Shown: one piece after another, positions 32,424 to 42,442 of the stretch
Position numbering within the stretch: the stretch's first letter is position 1
Layout: each line of letters opens with the position of its first letter
DNA from: Halostella litorea
Lineage (GTDB): Archaea > Halobacteriota > Halobacteria > Halobacteriales > Natronoarchaeaceae
Assembly: GCF_004785955.1 (NCBI RefSeq)
Contig: NZ_SJER01000009.1
Span: forward strand, 1 to 64,000
DNA: 64,000 nt
Reading direction: 5' to 3'
The notes under the pieces: model-generated
Databases searched by the model: none
Told to the model about the DNA's origin: nothing
The model's input: the letters and a program-made list of their open reading frames with translations, nothing else
Made by a program: the position numbers and the translations under genes

Positions 32424-34183
32424 TGAGCACCGTTGACGAAGTCTACGAGTATGGGCAGGACACCTTCAACGTCCCCGAACGCGGGGAGATCCGGATAGAG
32501 GGCTGTCCGTCGTCCATCGGGGACCAGCTTCGTCGCGCGTCATTCACACAAGAGAGTCCCGGCGTCTTCACGAAGAGTCAGGCGGCGCTCGACGGCGAGC
32601 AGGAGTACGAGGTCGTCACGGTGACCGTAGACGGCGACGAGAACGAGGTACTCCACGTCGAGGCGACGGACATCATCGGTGTCGTGAGCCTCACGCCGTC
32701 GTCAAAGGTCCAGGTCGATCCGAAGATCGACTGGGAGCACATCTTCGATATGCTGCTGGCGGTCTACGACCAGAACCGCTCCATCGAATATCACGGGATC
32801 CCGCTGCAGGACTTCCTCTCCGACGACATCCATCTCGACGATATCTTCGTTGTGCTGGCGATCAACTACCTCGATGGGTTAGAGACGATCCACCGGCAGG
32901 GGTACATCCGCGACTTGGTTATCCGACGGCTCGACAGTCTGGACGGTCGGGGAGAGATCGACGTCGAACAGACGCTTATGAACCACGCGCGGGGGACGCT
33001 GGAACCACACTGGATCCGTAACGAAACCGAGTACGACAACGCCGCGAACTCGCTGCTCCACTACGCGGGGAAGACGCTGCTTCGGCTCTTTCGACAGAAC
33101 TCTCACGAGAACGACCACCCTGCGTACGACCGTATCTTCTCAGAGGTTCACCGAGAGGTGGAGCGCCTGGAGAGTATGGGTGTTAACAGCGGGTTAGATC
33201 GGATGGACGCGTATCGACGTCTCTCGCTTAGCGACCTTCCGAAGCAGCGACGGTACTACCAGAAGGCGTTCGACGTCGCCAAGGCAGTGATGTCATCGTC
33301 ACTCGGCCAGCAACTCCGAGACGGCCCGCGAGAACTGGTCGTGGACTACGTTTTGAATATGGAGTCGCTGTTCGAGCAGTACTCCCAGGTCGTCATTGAG
33401 CGGGAGCTCTCGTATATCAAGTCCTACGACCACCTCGGCGGCCTCAACGACGTGACGCCTGTCCGATCACCGTCCGTGAACCCGTTCGAGGGTGAGGGCC
33501 AGATCTACCACGAACCGGACCACGCGCTACAAGAGGGCGACGAGACACTAGCTGTGCTAGACTCGAAATACTACGCAGAAGGCCACGACCCAGTGAAGGA
33601 GTCGCCGTCTCGGTCTCGGTTGTTCAGCTACGCCTACCTCCTGCACGCTGACCGGCTCGCATTCCTGTGTCCGCTACTCGAACCGAAACGTCGCCGAGTC
33701 GCCCAGACCGGAGCTGAACTGCAGATCGTCTCACCCGAGCAGTCGTTCACTCTGGAAGGATACGGCGACGTCGTCCACAGCTACCTACACGACGTCCTCG
33801 TCAAGAAATCTGCTGAACTCGAAGCCTTCCGCGCCGTCGCAGAGAATCGCCTGTGTCTCGACGGCGTCGAAGAGACTGCCCTGTGCGAAGCGACATCGAT
33901 GAGCGGTCCGTTTACGTTCAAGGATACTCGGGACTTCTCGCTTCGCGTCCTCAAGGCCGCTGCCGACGAACACTCGTGGGAAGTTCGCAATCGATACGAC
34001 CTAGAGCAAGACGGTGACTGGACGCGAGAACAGATCGAGACGCGCTGTGAACAGCGCTACGAGCATACGACGACATGCGTACCGGTGTTCTGCCGCGAGC
34101 ACGGGCAGGAGTGGATCGATCTCTATTTCCTCCAGAATGGTTCCGATGAAGTGGAGAAAGAGGGACCGCTGAAACTGCTCTGA
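32423..34183 (+). CDS. McrC-like PD-(D/E)XK nuclease subunit
   Basis: The 586-residue protein has a beta-rich N-terminus, a long helical middle, and a C-terminal nuclease-like pattern. In the last, YHEPDHAL is followed by TLAVLDSKYYAEG near residue 375, the D...(D/E)xK signature of PD-(D/E)XK enzymes. McrC is the endonuclease partner of McrB and cuts modified DNA. The gene overlaps the McrB-like stop by one base, so the two are co-translated. It is longer than E. coli McrC (about 350), as for many fused archaeal versions. What modification it recognises cannot be told. Confidence 0.75.
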   Translation: MSTVDEVYEYGQDTFNVPERGEIRIEGCPSSIGDQLRRASFTQESPGVFTKSQAALDGEQEYEVVTVTVDGDENEVLHVEATDIIGVVSLTPSSKVQVDPKIDWEHIFDMLLAVYDQNRSIEYHGIPLQDFLSDDIHLDDIFVVLAINYLDGLETIHRQGYIRDLVIRRLDSLDGRGEIDVEQTLMNHARGTLEPHWIRNETEYDNAANSLLHYAGKTLLRLFRQNSHENDHPAYDRIFSEVHREVERLESMGVNSGLDRMDAYRRLSLSDLPKQRRYYQKAFDVAKAVMSSSLGQQLRDGPRELVVDYVLNMESLFEQYSQVVIERELSYIKSYDHLGGLNDVTPVRSPSVNPFEGEGQIYHEPDHALQEGDETLAVLDSKYYAEGHDPVKESPSRSRLFSYAYLLHADRLAFLCPLLEPKRRRVAQTGAELQIVSPEQSFTLEGYGDVVHSYLHDVLVKKSAELEAFRAVAENRLCLDGVEETALCEATSMSGPFTFKDTRDFSLRVLKAAADEHSWEVRNRYDLEQDGDWTREQIETRCEQRYEHTTTCVPVFCREHGQEWIDLYFLQNGSDEVEKEGPLKLL

Positions 34184-34207
34184 ACAGTAGTTTCGTCCGA
34201 CAGTCTC

Positions 34208-34213
34208 TTTATA
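34208..34213 (+). promoter_or_regulatory. TATA box for the 786-residue gene
   Basis: TTTATA at 34208-34213 lies about 30 bases before the ATG at 34242 (leaderless spacing) in the short gap after the McrC-like gene. So the third gene may have its own promoter as well as read-through. Confidence 0.5.
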
Positions 34214-34241
34214 CCTGGTTTCACACTAATCAGATAGTTGA

Positions 34242-36602
34242 ATGAGTAACGAGATGACATCACATGACCCCCTTTCGAACGATGACGGGTTCTGGGGTCT
34301 ACTGCTCGGGAAGAAATATGATAAAATCCCGGAGTCAGAACGGACGCTCGAAAATCTCGTATCGGAGTTCTACGTTGGGCGAACGAAACGGATTGATTCC
34401 CGTTTTGAGTCAGTCGCCGACTTACTCGCAGAATTAAAGGACCGATCACCAGATCGTGCACAACAGCTTCTACTCACCATCTGGGCAGAGGAAAAATGGG
34501 CGCAAAAGAGCAGCGGCGGCAACGGTTTCCAGGTGGAAACTAATTTCGAGGACGAACTTCGCCGACTCGAAGATGAGGGTCTCTTCGTCGAAGAGTTGAT
34601 TGACGGTTTTACACTGGTGTGGCCGAGCAAAGAGGTTCGTGTGACCACTCGGGAAGACGACCGTGTCCGAAGTCGCTTGTTCGAGCGCGCCCACCCACTA
34701 TTCGTTCGGAAAAATGATGGTGGTGAGGTAGAGGTACGAGGTGCAAAGAGTCGAATCAAGAAGTTCTCAAAGACCTTTACGGATAGTGATGGAGTTGACA
34801 AAATAGAGCGATCACAAACGACTCAGCACGTCATCGATGGACTTGCGTCAATCTTCAACGATGAGATTGAGGCGCTCACACTCACCGAGGTGGAGTTCCA
34901 ACGAACCTATCTCCCCGATGGATCATCCCTCTCCCTCAGCAACCCTACGGGAGTTCGAAATGATCTCAACTCAGAAGCCGTCTTTCAGGAACTAGTCGAT
35001 CTACAGAGCTTATCCGAACTGTCCCATCTCGGCTTCAACCACAACAAGACGGGAAAGAAGGTCGAGCTGAAAGTAGAGCGTGAAGAAACAGGATTTTACT
35101 TTGAGATCCAGGATCGGTACCTTCCCGAGTCAGAAAAGGAGGCAATTCGATTACTGATCGAGGACAAATTGGGCATCTCGTTCGATAGCATCTATCCATA
35201 TGACGTCCAGCTACGAGATTCATACATCTTCCACCAGATTCTCACTGGGGCAGTTGAGACGTATAACCGATATTTTGAGGATTTACCGGAAGAAGAACAG
35301 GCACTTCTGAACGAATTCATCGACGTAACCGAGATTGACACATTTGAGTGTTATCGCTGTCACGAGGTATATGAGGAAGAAAAACCGGACGAATGCGACG
35401 AATGTGAAGGTGATAGTTTCAGGGACGACATCCGTCGGGAGGTCAGCGTAGACGATGAGGCGATCCATGAAGCAGCATTTGAGTCGCTAAAAGAGATCCG
35501 TGATACGCTTTCAGATAATGGCATCAACTTCTTGGACGTCTCAATCGATGCGTATGAGACGAAACACAACGACTACATCCGAGCCACATTCCAAGAAGTG
35601 GCGAGTGCAGGAAAAGAAGCCAACACACACCGATATGAGTACATCAACTATTGTCTCGGAAACGGCCGCCTTCCTCGACGAATTAATCAATACCTGCTAA
35701 ACTCGGTTCTCGTCGTTTACGGGAAAGCGTATCTCAACGGGCGAGAGCACTTCGGGACTATTGACCTACACGACCTGTTGGTGACTGATTCTCCAGAGGA
35801 TCTTCTTACCTCAGCGATTCGTGACAGCAAGTCCCAGTTCAGAAACCGAATTATTGGCCGGGCTGACGAAGCGTTCGAACGCCTTCAGGACCTACATCAG
35901 CGCGGTGCAGCAGGCGAATTCGACGATCTCTCACAGGAGGAGCGGGAGGAACTGAAGGAGGATTACGATTACAACGAGTTTGAACGGGACGTGTTCTATC
36001 TCCTGAAATTTATGTTCCTCTTCACCGAGCGGTGGGGACGAGAAGGAGAGACGGAAACAGATGGCTGTCTCGTAATTCCTGAAGACGACGGTTACTTCAT
36101 CGCAAGTTACGACCCGAAACTCACCTACACAAAGAAGGGATACGATCTCGATGCCGGTGAGAAGAACAAAGCTGCTTGGTACATGGTTACGGAAAATCTC
36201 GGTGGTGCTCTCTCAGTTTCGCTCTCAGATGACGAAAACCTGGACGCCCACCTCTTCGTCTCGAATAACTTCCGAGAAGGTCAATTCCCCTATGTCGCCT
36301 CTCGTGTACAGGAGTGGTTCGAGCAGAGTGAGGATGTGGAGAAGGAAGAGATTCCAGTTGCATTCCTCCCTCTCGAATCATTGTTGTCGCTGTACGATAC
36401 CTTCGACCGACACTACGATCCGATAATCGAATACCCTTCAGTGAAAGCTGCATTTAGAAGGGCATTCATAGAGAAGATCAGGAGCGGAGAGGACGGATAC
36501 TCTGTTGTGGACACCGACGCCTGCGACGCCGTCGAAGAACGAGTACTGCAGGCCTTGAAAGGGACTACCCGGAGTAGAACTCTCAAAGACCATACTGAAT
36601 AG
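34242..36602 (+). CDS. Large nuclease-like protein with zinc ribbon
   Basis: The 786-residue protein has no named family that I recognise. A helical N-terminal half is followed by a zinc ribbon at about residues 368-390 (CYRCHEVYEEEKPDECDEC). A C-terminal region near 620-650 reads YFIASYDPKLTYTKKGYDLD then AGEKNKAAWYM. That is a strand with Asp-Pro-Lys followed by a helix with Glu/Lys, as in PD-(D/E)XK endonucleases. It follows the McrB/McrC pair with a 58-base gap and its own TATA box. It may be the third component of that system, or an independent restriction nuclease. The nuclease fold is an inference from pattern. Confidence 0.55.
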   Translation: MSNEMTSHDPLSNDDGFWGLLLGKKYDKIPESERTLENLVSEFYVGRTKRIDSRFESVADLLAELKDRSPDRAQQLLLTIWAEEKWAQKSSGGNGFQVETNFEDELRRLEDEGLFVEELIDGFTLVWPSKEVRVTTREDDRVRSRLFERAHPLFVRKNDGGEVEVRGAKSRIKKFSKTFTDSDGVDKIERSQTTQHVIDGLASIFNDEIEALTLTEVEFQRTYLPDGSSLSLSNPTGVRNDLNSEAVFQELVDLQSLSELSHLGFNHNKTGKKVELKVEREETGFYFEIQDRYLPESEKEAIRLLIEDKLGISFDSIYPYDVQLRDSYIFHQILTGAVETYNRYFEDLPEEEQALLNEFIDVTEIDTFECYRCHEVYEEEKPDECDECEGDSFRDDIRREVSVDDEAIHEAAFESLKEIRDTLSDNGINFLDVSIDAYETKHNDYIRATFQEVASAGKEANTHRYEYINYCLGNGRLPRRINQYLLNSVLVVYGKAYLNGREHFGTIDLHDLLVTDSPEDLLTSAIRDSKSQFRNRIIGRADEAFERLQDLHQRGAAGEFDDLSQEEREELKEDYDYNEFERDVFYLLKFMFLFTERWGREGETETDGCLVIPEDDGYFIASYDPKLTYTKKGYDLDAGEKNKAAWYMVTENLGGALSVSLSDDENLDAHLFVSNNFREGQFPYVASRVQEWFEQSEDVEKEEIPVAFLPLESLLSLYDTFDRHYDPIIEYPSVKAAFRRAFIEKIRSGEDGYSVVDTDACDAVEERVLQALKGTTRSRTLKDHTE

Positions 36603-36674
36603 GGTGCGGTCGATTCTGCGCCCCTTTTCGAAATAGTACAACACTACATAGGAGGTTATGACCAGTACTGAGGA

Positions 36675-37058
36675 TTAAAACGGCGCGACGAGCCACTCCC
36701 CACCTTCTTTCCGTTCAAGTTGTGGACCAAAGACCTGCTGAAGCGAGTAGAGTTCGTCATCGTACCGAAGGTCGTAGGTCTTTCCGCTTCGGTGAAACGA
36801 CCCTTCGATGACGAACTGTATCGTGGGACTTTGATACTCTAGATCGTTCGCACGCTGATCCATCTCACGGGCGAGTTCGTTCGCCAGATCCTCGTCACTC
36901 AGGGCATCCGAGAGTCCGACGACACTCACTTTCTCGGGAACATCATCTTCCTTGAGCCGCTGGAGGAACTCCTTCACGGGGATCTGGTGTTCGAAGGTCT
37001 CGTAGGCACCTTCAATGACGAGATTGTACTGTCCGGGTATTTGTCCGGGGGCTGCCAT
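36675..37058 (-). CDS. Small acidic alpha/beta protein, unknown function
   Basis: The 127-residue protein has two similar halves. In each, a strand (YNLVIEGAYETFEH, then IQFVIEGSFHRSGKTYDL) is followed by helical or loop residues. The repeated IEG segments suggest an internal duplication. No named family. It is convergent with the 786-residue gene and lies downstream of the GmrSD-like gene on the same strand, 118 bases away. Start at the ATG at 37058. Confidence 0.5.
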   Translation of the reverse strand: MAAPGQIPGQYNLVIEGAYETFEHQIPVKEFLQRLKEDDVPEKVSVVGLSDALSDEDLANELAREMDQRANDLEYQSPTIQFVIEGSFHRSGKTYDLRYDDELYSLQQVFGPQLERKEGGEWLVAPF

Positions 37059-37176
37059 TACCTATAGCACGTCGCCGAGGGGTCAAAAAGGGGTGCGGTA
37101 CCTCAATCGTCCCGTCGGAGGTCTTGCAGGGAGTTAACGCGTCGAAGTGCATTATACCGATCGCGGTAGTTGGGCG

Positions 37177-39306
37177 TTAGGTCGGGAGATCAATGCCAAG
37201 CGCCTCGTCGGTGGGCGACCAGGTATGCTTGTTCTGCTCAGCGAGGCCAACGTTCTGGAGACGGCTCAGAATTGAACCTACCTCATTTCGTTCTGTACCG
37301 TTCGAATTCGGTTCATCGAATGGTGAGTCCGGAAGCTCGGTCGCGTCTCCGTGAATAACACGACGAACCGCGCCACCTGTGTTCTGGCGGAGTGCCTTGA
37401 GAACGAACTGTTCCTCCTTCGTAAGCCGGTCAATCGCGTCCGCCGGCTCTTCGATGTCTCCAAGACGTGTCTCGGGCGTCGCCCATTCGTCGAGGACAAA
37501 GTCGATTATCGTCTCCTCGCGGTCCTCGATATTTTCCACGGACCACTCGTCGTAGTCGTTCTGGATATCCCATTGCACCCAGAGCTTCGACTCCACGTAT
37601 CCCTCATCACACTTGATCTCGAATGTAGCGTTCCCCCACTTCGAGTTCCACGGTCTGCTCGCAAGCGTGAGATTCCCGAGTCGATCAACGTATGCGCCGT
37701 ACCGCGCTTCAGGACTGGGATACTCGTCGGCATCCCCGAGAGGTAGTTCGTCGGGACTCTGTGGCCAAATGTGTTCGACCGTGTATTCATTGCTCATTGC
37801 TTCCGTGAGCGATGGTCCACCACGCTCACCCTTCTCGTCAGCTCGGTGTTCGTTGTAGAAGTAGAAGAGATACCGGAGGTCCTGCGAGCTCGCTTTCGAG
37901 TACAGATCCGCGGCTGAAAGGGATCGTCGGAACTGCGAGTCGTCCTCGTATCGATTCATTAGGGAGACGACTTTGCTCACCCAGATATCGGCTGGACTGT
38001 CTTCGCTGATGTTTCGCGTGCGGACGTAGAGGCTGGACTCACCGGTGTGACTTCGATGGTTACCAATCGAGTAAACGCGGAAGATGTACGTCTCAATCGC
38101 GTTCAGGAGCTCCTGCCTGCCATCGTCATCAAGATTCGGCCACGCTTTGAGGAGCAACGGGTAGAACTTCGTCGCGTGACGGAGGCGGTGTATTCGCTGA
38201 ACGAGGGTCGAAATTTCGTCATCAGCGGTACAGTCTAACACCCTCGATAACGCGTTGAATCCGCGTTCCAAGCTGTTGGTGTAGTCTTTGATGTATTCCA
38301 AGCACGCTCGTGGATCTTCCTGTCGAAGCTTGCGGATGTGCTCTTTCAGCTCGCTAAGGAAGGCGGGATCACTGTACTCGTCGGAGTTCGACCAGTCAAA
38401 ATACGAAATGAAGTGGTAGCGCTGGACTGCGTCATCGCTAATATCGGTGACGTACGGTGACTCCAGCATCGTCTGGTGGTCGTTGTACATCTCCCCGAAC
38501 GATTGTCGGATTCGGCGGATGGTCGCTTGTGCCTCGCTCTCAGTATCCGCAGCGAGGTATGCCATCCGCATCAGGAACGACTTCGTCTTGTCGAACGTAG
38601 AGAGCGACCGACCTCGGTCGTTGACGCTATCGAAGATGAGCGTCGCCTTCTCGGGATTGGCTGCGTCAACAACGTACACCATCAGTTCGAGTTCGAGGAT
38701 GGTCTCCCAGAGTTGCTTGAGTTCCGTAGCGACGTCCACGGGATCGACATCGGGGGATGCGGTGAGATCGTCGAGTTGGTCGTCGAAGTATTCCTTCGCC
38801 TCGATCATCTTCCGCTGAGACGGGCGATCCGGTTCGTGAACGTCGTGGCCCGTGAGTAGCCATTCGAGGTACTTGTTGTCCTCCTCGTCGAGGAGCTGGA
38901 GCTGATAGATGTTGTCCTCAACGAGAAGTGTCTCGCGCATCTCTTCGACGTCGGCGAGTATCTCGGCCTCGTGATCCGTTTCCGGTGCGATTTCCTCCAG
39001 ACACTCCGTCATCGAGCGAACCAGCAGCGCAAGCGAGGTGAGCCGTTGTTGGCCGTCGATAAGGAGGTTGATGGGTTTTTCTCTCGAAGAGCCGTAGCCA
39101 CCGGTACTCCCACCGCTTTCCGTTTCGTCCGTCTTCTGGATGATGATCGTCCCGAAGTAGTGCTGTTTGTCCGGCGGAAGCGTGTAGAGATCAGTCCAGA
39201 GGTCATCCCACTCCGGTTCAGTCCACGAGTAGTAGCGCTGATACTCCGGAACGTGGAACACCCCTGCTGTCGTCAGTTCCTCTAACGACTTCTTTCCCGA
39301 TTCCAT
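37177..39306 (-). CDS. GmrSD-type DUF262/HNH restriction protein
   Basis: The 709-residue single-chain protein has an N-terminal DUF262 domain: FHVPEYQRYYSW near residue 17 and the hallmark INLLIDGQQRLTSL near 78, the nucleotide-binding/hydrolysing core. A long helical middle follows, then a C-terminal DUF1524 HNH-type nuclease (TVEHIWPQSP near 515, DRLGNLTLASRPWNSKWGN). Fused GmrS-GmrD proteins are type IV restriction enzymes against modified (for example glucosylated) DNA. After the HNH there is an extra winged-helix-like tail (EEQFVLKALRQNTGG). A possible frame-shifted extension follows the stop. It stands with McrBC-like genes in the island. Confidence 0.85.
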   Translation of the reverse strand: MESGKKSLEELTTAGVFHVPEYQRYYSWTEPEWDDLWTDLYTLPPDKQHYFGTIIIQKTDETESGGSTGGYGSSREKPINLLIDGQQRLTSLALLVRSMTECLEEIAPETDHEAEILADVEEMRETLLVEDNIYQLQLLDEEDNKYLEWLLTGHDVHEPDRPSQRKMIEAKEYFDDQLDDLTASPDVDPVDVATELKQLWETILELELMVYVVDAANPEKATLIFDSVNDRGRSLSTFDKTKSFLMRMAYLAADTESEAQATIRRIRQSFGEMYNDHQTMLESPYVTDISDDAVQRYHFISYFDWSNSDEYSDPAFLSELKEHIRKLRQEDPRACLEYIKDYTNSLERGFNALSRVLDCTADDEISTLVQRIHRLRHATKFYPLLLKAWPNLDDDGRQELLNAIETYIFRVYSIGNHRSHTGESSLYVRTRNISEDSPADIWVSKVVSLMNRYEDDSQFRRSLSAADLYSKASSQDLRYLFYFYNEHRADEKGERGGPSLTEAMSNEYTVEHIWPQSPDELPLGDADEYPSPEARYGAYVDRLGNLTLASRPWNSKWGNATFEIKCDEGYVESKLWVQWDIQNDYDEWSVENIEDREETIIDFVLDEWATPETRLGDIEEPADAIDRLTKEEQFVLKALRQNTGGAVRRVIHGDATELPDSPFDEPNSNGTERNEVGSILSRLQNVGLAEQNKHTWSPTDEALGIDLPT

Positions 39307-39556
39307 ATGGTCGTGTGTTCGGAGGAGGTAGAAAGTTCCCGGGGTGGTATTCGCTCAAAGAGCCACCCAGTTAACCATCCAAAGTGCTATTTCACGGCGT
39401 GGCTAATCAACTATCGAGCGCAACGGTGCTGCGTAGAGCCTGTGTGACCATGTCCCGGAAGCCTTGCGGTGCAAGCCAATAGGCGTCGAAGACGGACGTG
39501 GGTACAGGAAACGCACTGATTTTTCGATTCTACGGTACGGAGAGCTGCTACCGGGC

Positions 39557-42283
39557 TCAGTAGCTCGTGATATCCCGATCTCCGAGCACCCGCGTGTACG
39601 TGTCGTCGCCGGTCACGTCCGCGAGCCGTCCCGCGAGTTCACGCAGATCGTCATCGACGTCCCACTTTTCGACGTAGTTCTGGACCGCCTGGCCCTTCTC
39701 GTAGCGGTACCGGAGGAACTGGAGCTTGTCGAGGTTCGAGAGGTGGTCGCCGCCGTCGCCGTTGACGTGCTCCTGGATGTACGCTTGGCGCTTCTCGTTG
39801 TCCCACGTGCCGAGTTCGAAGCCGTCGTTCTGGTTGTACAGGCGCATCTCCTTGAGCTCCTCCGGCGTGGCGTTCGTCCCGCGACAGAGCTTGTTGACGT
39901 CGTCGTACGAAGGGTTGTCCGTATCCAGCAGATCAACAAACACATCTTCAACGCCAATATCGCTGGCATCTTGGATGATACCGTAGATCTCCTGAACGAC
40001 TTCCTTCGCACTCATGACCTCACCGTCCCGCTGAACCTTTCCGTGGTGTTTGGAATATTCTCGGAAACAGTCGCCCATTTCCATCACGCCAATATCGCCT
40101 TGTGAGAGGTTTCGCCCTTCTTCGAGTCTCCTACGAGTTCGTCTTGCAGTCCGGTATATTTCCCGGCGAAGAGAATCCCAGCTCATCGCAGTCGTCTCTT
40201 CAGCAGGGCGAGCAACGACTAGGATATCGAATGAAACTGCTTTTCCAATTACGTTATTTCCAAATTTCACCTGATCTGCGCTAATGGGATACGTAGCCGT
40301 CACCTCAAATCCAACATCGCATAGTGCTTCCAGCAATTCACCCCACGACTCAGAGTCGCTATGGTGGTACGTGAAGGATAGTACACCATCTTTCTTCAAC
40401 ATGCGCTTGATATTGGCAAACCCTTGTTTGATTTCTGACTCAAATTCTTCAGGCCCCTTTCCTTGAGCAGGATTTGCTACTATACTGGACTCACTATCTG
40501 TCAGTTCGGGCTCAAATTCATCATACTCGTCTTGAAGTATGAGGCGTTGCCAGACATAGAAATAGTTAGACAACTCAGAATATATAACATTATCATAGTA
40601 GGGTGGGTCAGTTATTACCGCATCAAAGAGTTCATCAGTTTCCAGATCGCGCATATCGCCACAATGAAGAGTGAAATCTTCGCCAATTGGCGTGTTGAAT
40701 TCCCCTGTTTCTACTGTATCTGGCTCTGACAAAGACGGGTCCGTAATGAACTCGGGCTTTTCATCCTCTTTAGGGTATTTTATATATCGCTCTGTTGGGG
40801 AACGTGCATACTCACACCCCCGAATAATCATATCCCAAGTAGACTGGAATGTACCGATACCGTACTCTGTACCCCATAAGTTCCCCTCCGCAGGCTTATG
40901 AGGCGGATCAAACGAATTTGTATTAAACATATTAACAGAATGGTTCCGGCCTGCGTTGTAGCCAATCATCATACTGTTATAATTGAGAGACTCGGTGAAC
41001 GCCAGAAGAAGATACTCACGTGCCTGCTTGTGCTCAACTTGGCTGATTTCCTTCAGGAGGGTACTTAAGCAGAGAAGCTGACGGCTATTGTACATATCTG
41101 TCCACTCTTCATAGCCCTTCTTCAGGACGTTAAATCCGCCACCGATCCCTCCCTCAAAGGCGGAACTATCTGTTTTGATCCCAACCGGTATCTTGCCATC
41201 TGGAATATACCTAGTGAGGTCTTTGCTGCTCTCCCACTCTGATTCAGCAGTTTGGTACAGCTCCCGGTCACTGGCGGACGCCGGTTTGTAAGACTTTATT
41301 GCCTCTTTACCCATCCCTTCATCATCACAGGTAGGGCAATAATATTCGATAGCATACAGACGCTTGTCAAAACCTCCTCTTTCGTCAATTCTATCAATTA
41401 TTCCATATCGCTGACCACAGGAGCGGCAAGAATACTTTCCATCAGATACCGTCCCTTCTTCTGGCACAAACGTATTTCCGCATTTACAAGAGCACTTCTC
41501 CCGCCAGTCGTCAACCAAAATCACAGACTCACATTCCGGACAGTAGACGTGGTACTTGTCTTTATTATCGTATCGACCCTTTCCTACCCTAAAGTCATTG
41601 AACAGAGGGACCATCTCACCGCAGGACGTACAATCCAACTCTTTAGCCCACAAGTAGTACATTACATCCGCACGGTGATCGCCATTCGGGCAGTCAGTCT
41701 CGTAATATTGTGTTATCTTATCAGCTACGCGTTCCTGTAATTTGTCGAACTCCTGTTCTAGTTTCTCAATGTTAGCTTGCCCTGCTTCCAACTGCTTCTT
41801 AGTAATGAACCAAGCTACGGGGTTGAGATCGTTCCCTACGACCTCAGCACCGAATCTCGAAGCCTCAACTAGAGAGGTTCCACCCCCCATAAACGGATCT
41901 AAAACGCGTTTGTTCTCTACAGTTACGTCCTTGGGGTAGAGTTCCCACAGATCCTCCGGATCATCCAATGAAACAGATTCGACAAGCGAATGGATTTCCT
42001 CGGCCGAGGATGAAAAACTGTCTAGTTTTTCATTCTCTTGAGTGGGATCAGTAACCTTGATTTCTGATTCATTATCCAGAAGTGAATAAAGGGAAACAGC
42101 CCGGAACACGCAACCCAGACGACGAGCCCACCATTTGTGCATAGTGTAGACAGGGCGATACCATTGCTTAGCTCGTCCCTCTTTTTCACCGATATCGTTT
42201 ATCAATTCAATTGGGAACCCGCGTTCAATGGGGAGTTCCGTTCGCTCCTGCCGGCCCTGTGAAGGTCCAGATTGCTCAGACAT
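39557..42283 (-). CDS. DUF1156 DNA methyltransferase
   Basis: The 908-residue protein has an N-terminal DUF1156 segment (MHKWWARRLGCVFRAV), methyltransferase motif I DPFMGGGTSLVEA (near residue 128) and a long insertion with several CxxC zinc pairs (CTSCGE, CPEC, CSCKCG, CRSCG, CPTC). The catalytic motif IV DPPYYDNV follows near 557, of the adenine/cytosine amino-methyltransferase class. DUF1156 methylases are known components of methylation-linked anti-phage loci with DUF499 ATPases and helicases, as here. Base composition inside the gene shifts: the part around 40.4-41.9 kb is AT-richer than its 3' end. No specificity subunit is seen. Confidence 0.85.
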   Translation of the reverse strand: MSEQSGPSQGRQERTELPIERGFPIELINDIGEKEGRAKQWYRPVYTMHKWWARRLGCVFRAVSLYSLLDNESEIKVTDPTQENEKLDSFSSSAEEIHSLVESVSLDDPEDLWELYPKDVTVENKRVLDPFMGGGTSLVEASRFGAEVVGNDLNPVAWFITKKQLEAGQANIEKLEQEFDKLQERVADKITQYYETDCPNGDHRADVMYYLWAKELDCTSCGEMVPLFNDFRVGKGRYDNKDKYHVYCPECESVILVDDWREKCSCKCGNTFVPEEGTVSDGKYSCRSCGQRYGIIDRIDERGGFDKRLYAIEYYCPTCDDEGMGKEAIKSYKPASASDRELYQTAESEWESSKDLTRYIPDGKIPVGIKTDSSAFEGGIGGGFNVLKKGYEEWTDMYNSRQLLCLSTLLKEISQVEHKQAREYLLLAFTESLNYNSMMIGYNAGRNHSVNMFNTNSFDPPHKPAEGNLWGTEYGIGTFQSTWDMIIRGCEYARSPTERYIKYPKEDEKPEFITDPSLSEPDTVETGEFNTPIGEDFTLHCGDMRDLETDELFDAVITDPPYYDNVIYSELSNYFYVWQRLILQDEYDEFEPELTDSESSIVANPAQGKGPEEFESEIKQGFANIKRMLKKDGVLSFTYHHSDSESWGELLEALCDVGFEVTATYPISADQVKFGNNVIGKAVSFDILVVARPAEETTAMSWDSLRREIYRTARRTRRRLEEGRNLSQGDIGVMEMGDCFREYSKHHGKVQRDGEVMSAKEVVQEIYGIIQDASDIGVEDVFVDLLDTDNPSYDDVNKLCRGTNATPEELKEMRLYNQNDGFELGTWDNEKRQAYIQEHVNGDGGDHLSNLDKLQFLRYRYEKGQAVQNYVEKWDVDDDLRELAGRLADVTGDDTYTRVLGDRDITSY

Positions 42284-42442
42284 TATTCAGTATATAGAAG
42301 CGATTACGCAGGAGCCCCATAAGTGTGCGTTCTTTCAGCGGTAGAGAGACACCCGGGAATCCACCCCTGAGTCTGAGAGTGATCTAAGCTTGATCAGGTT
42401 GAAAGTACATGGTTTGATACAGGCAAAGGTCAGACAGATAGT

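Noticed and set aside
39424-39500. Possible tRNA gene
   Set aside because: Some short self-complementary pieces look like a T-arm, but no cloverleaf can be drawn.
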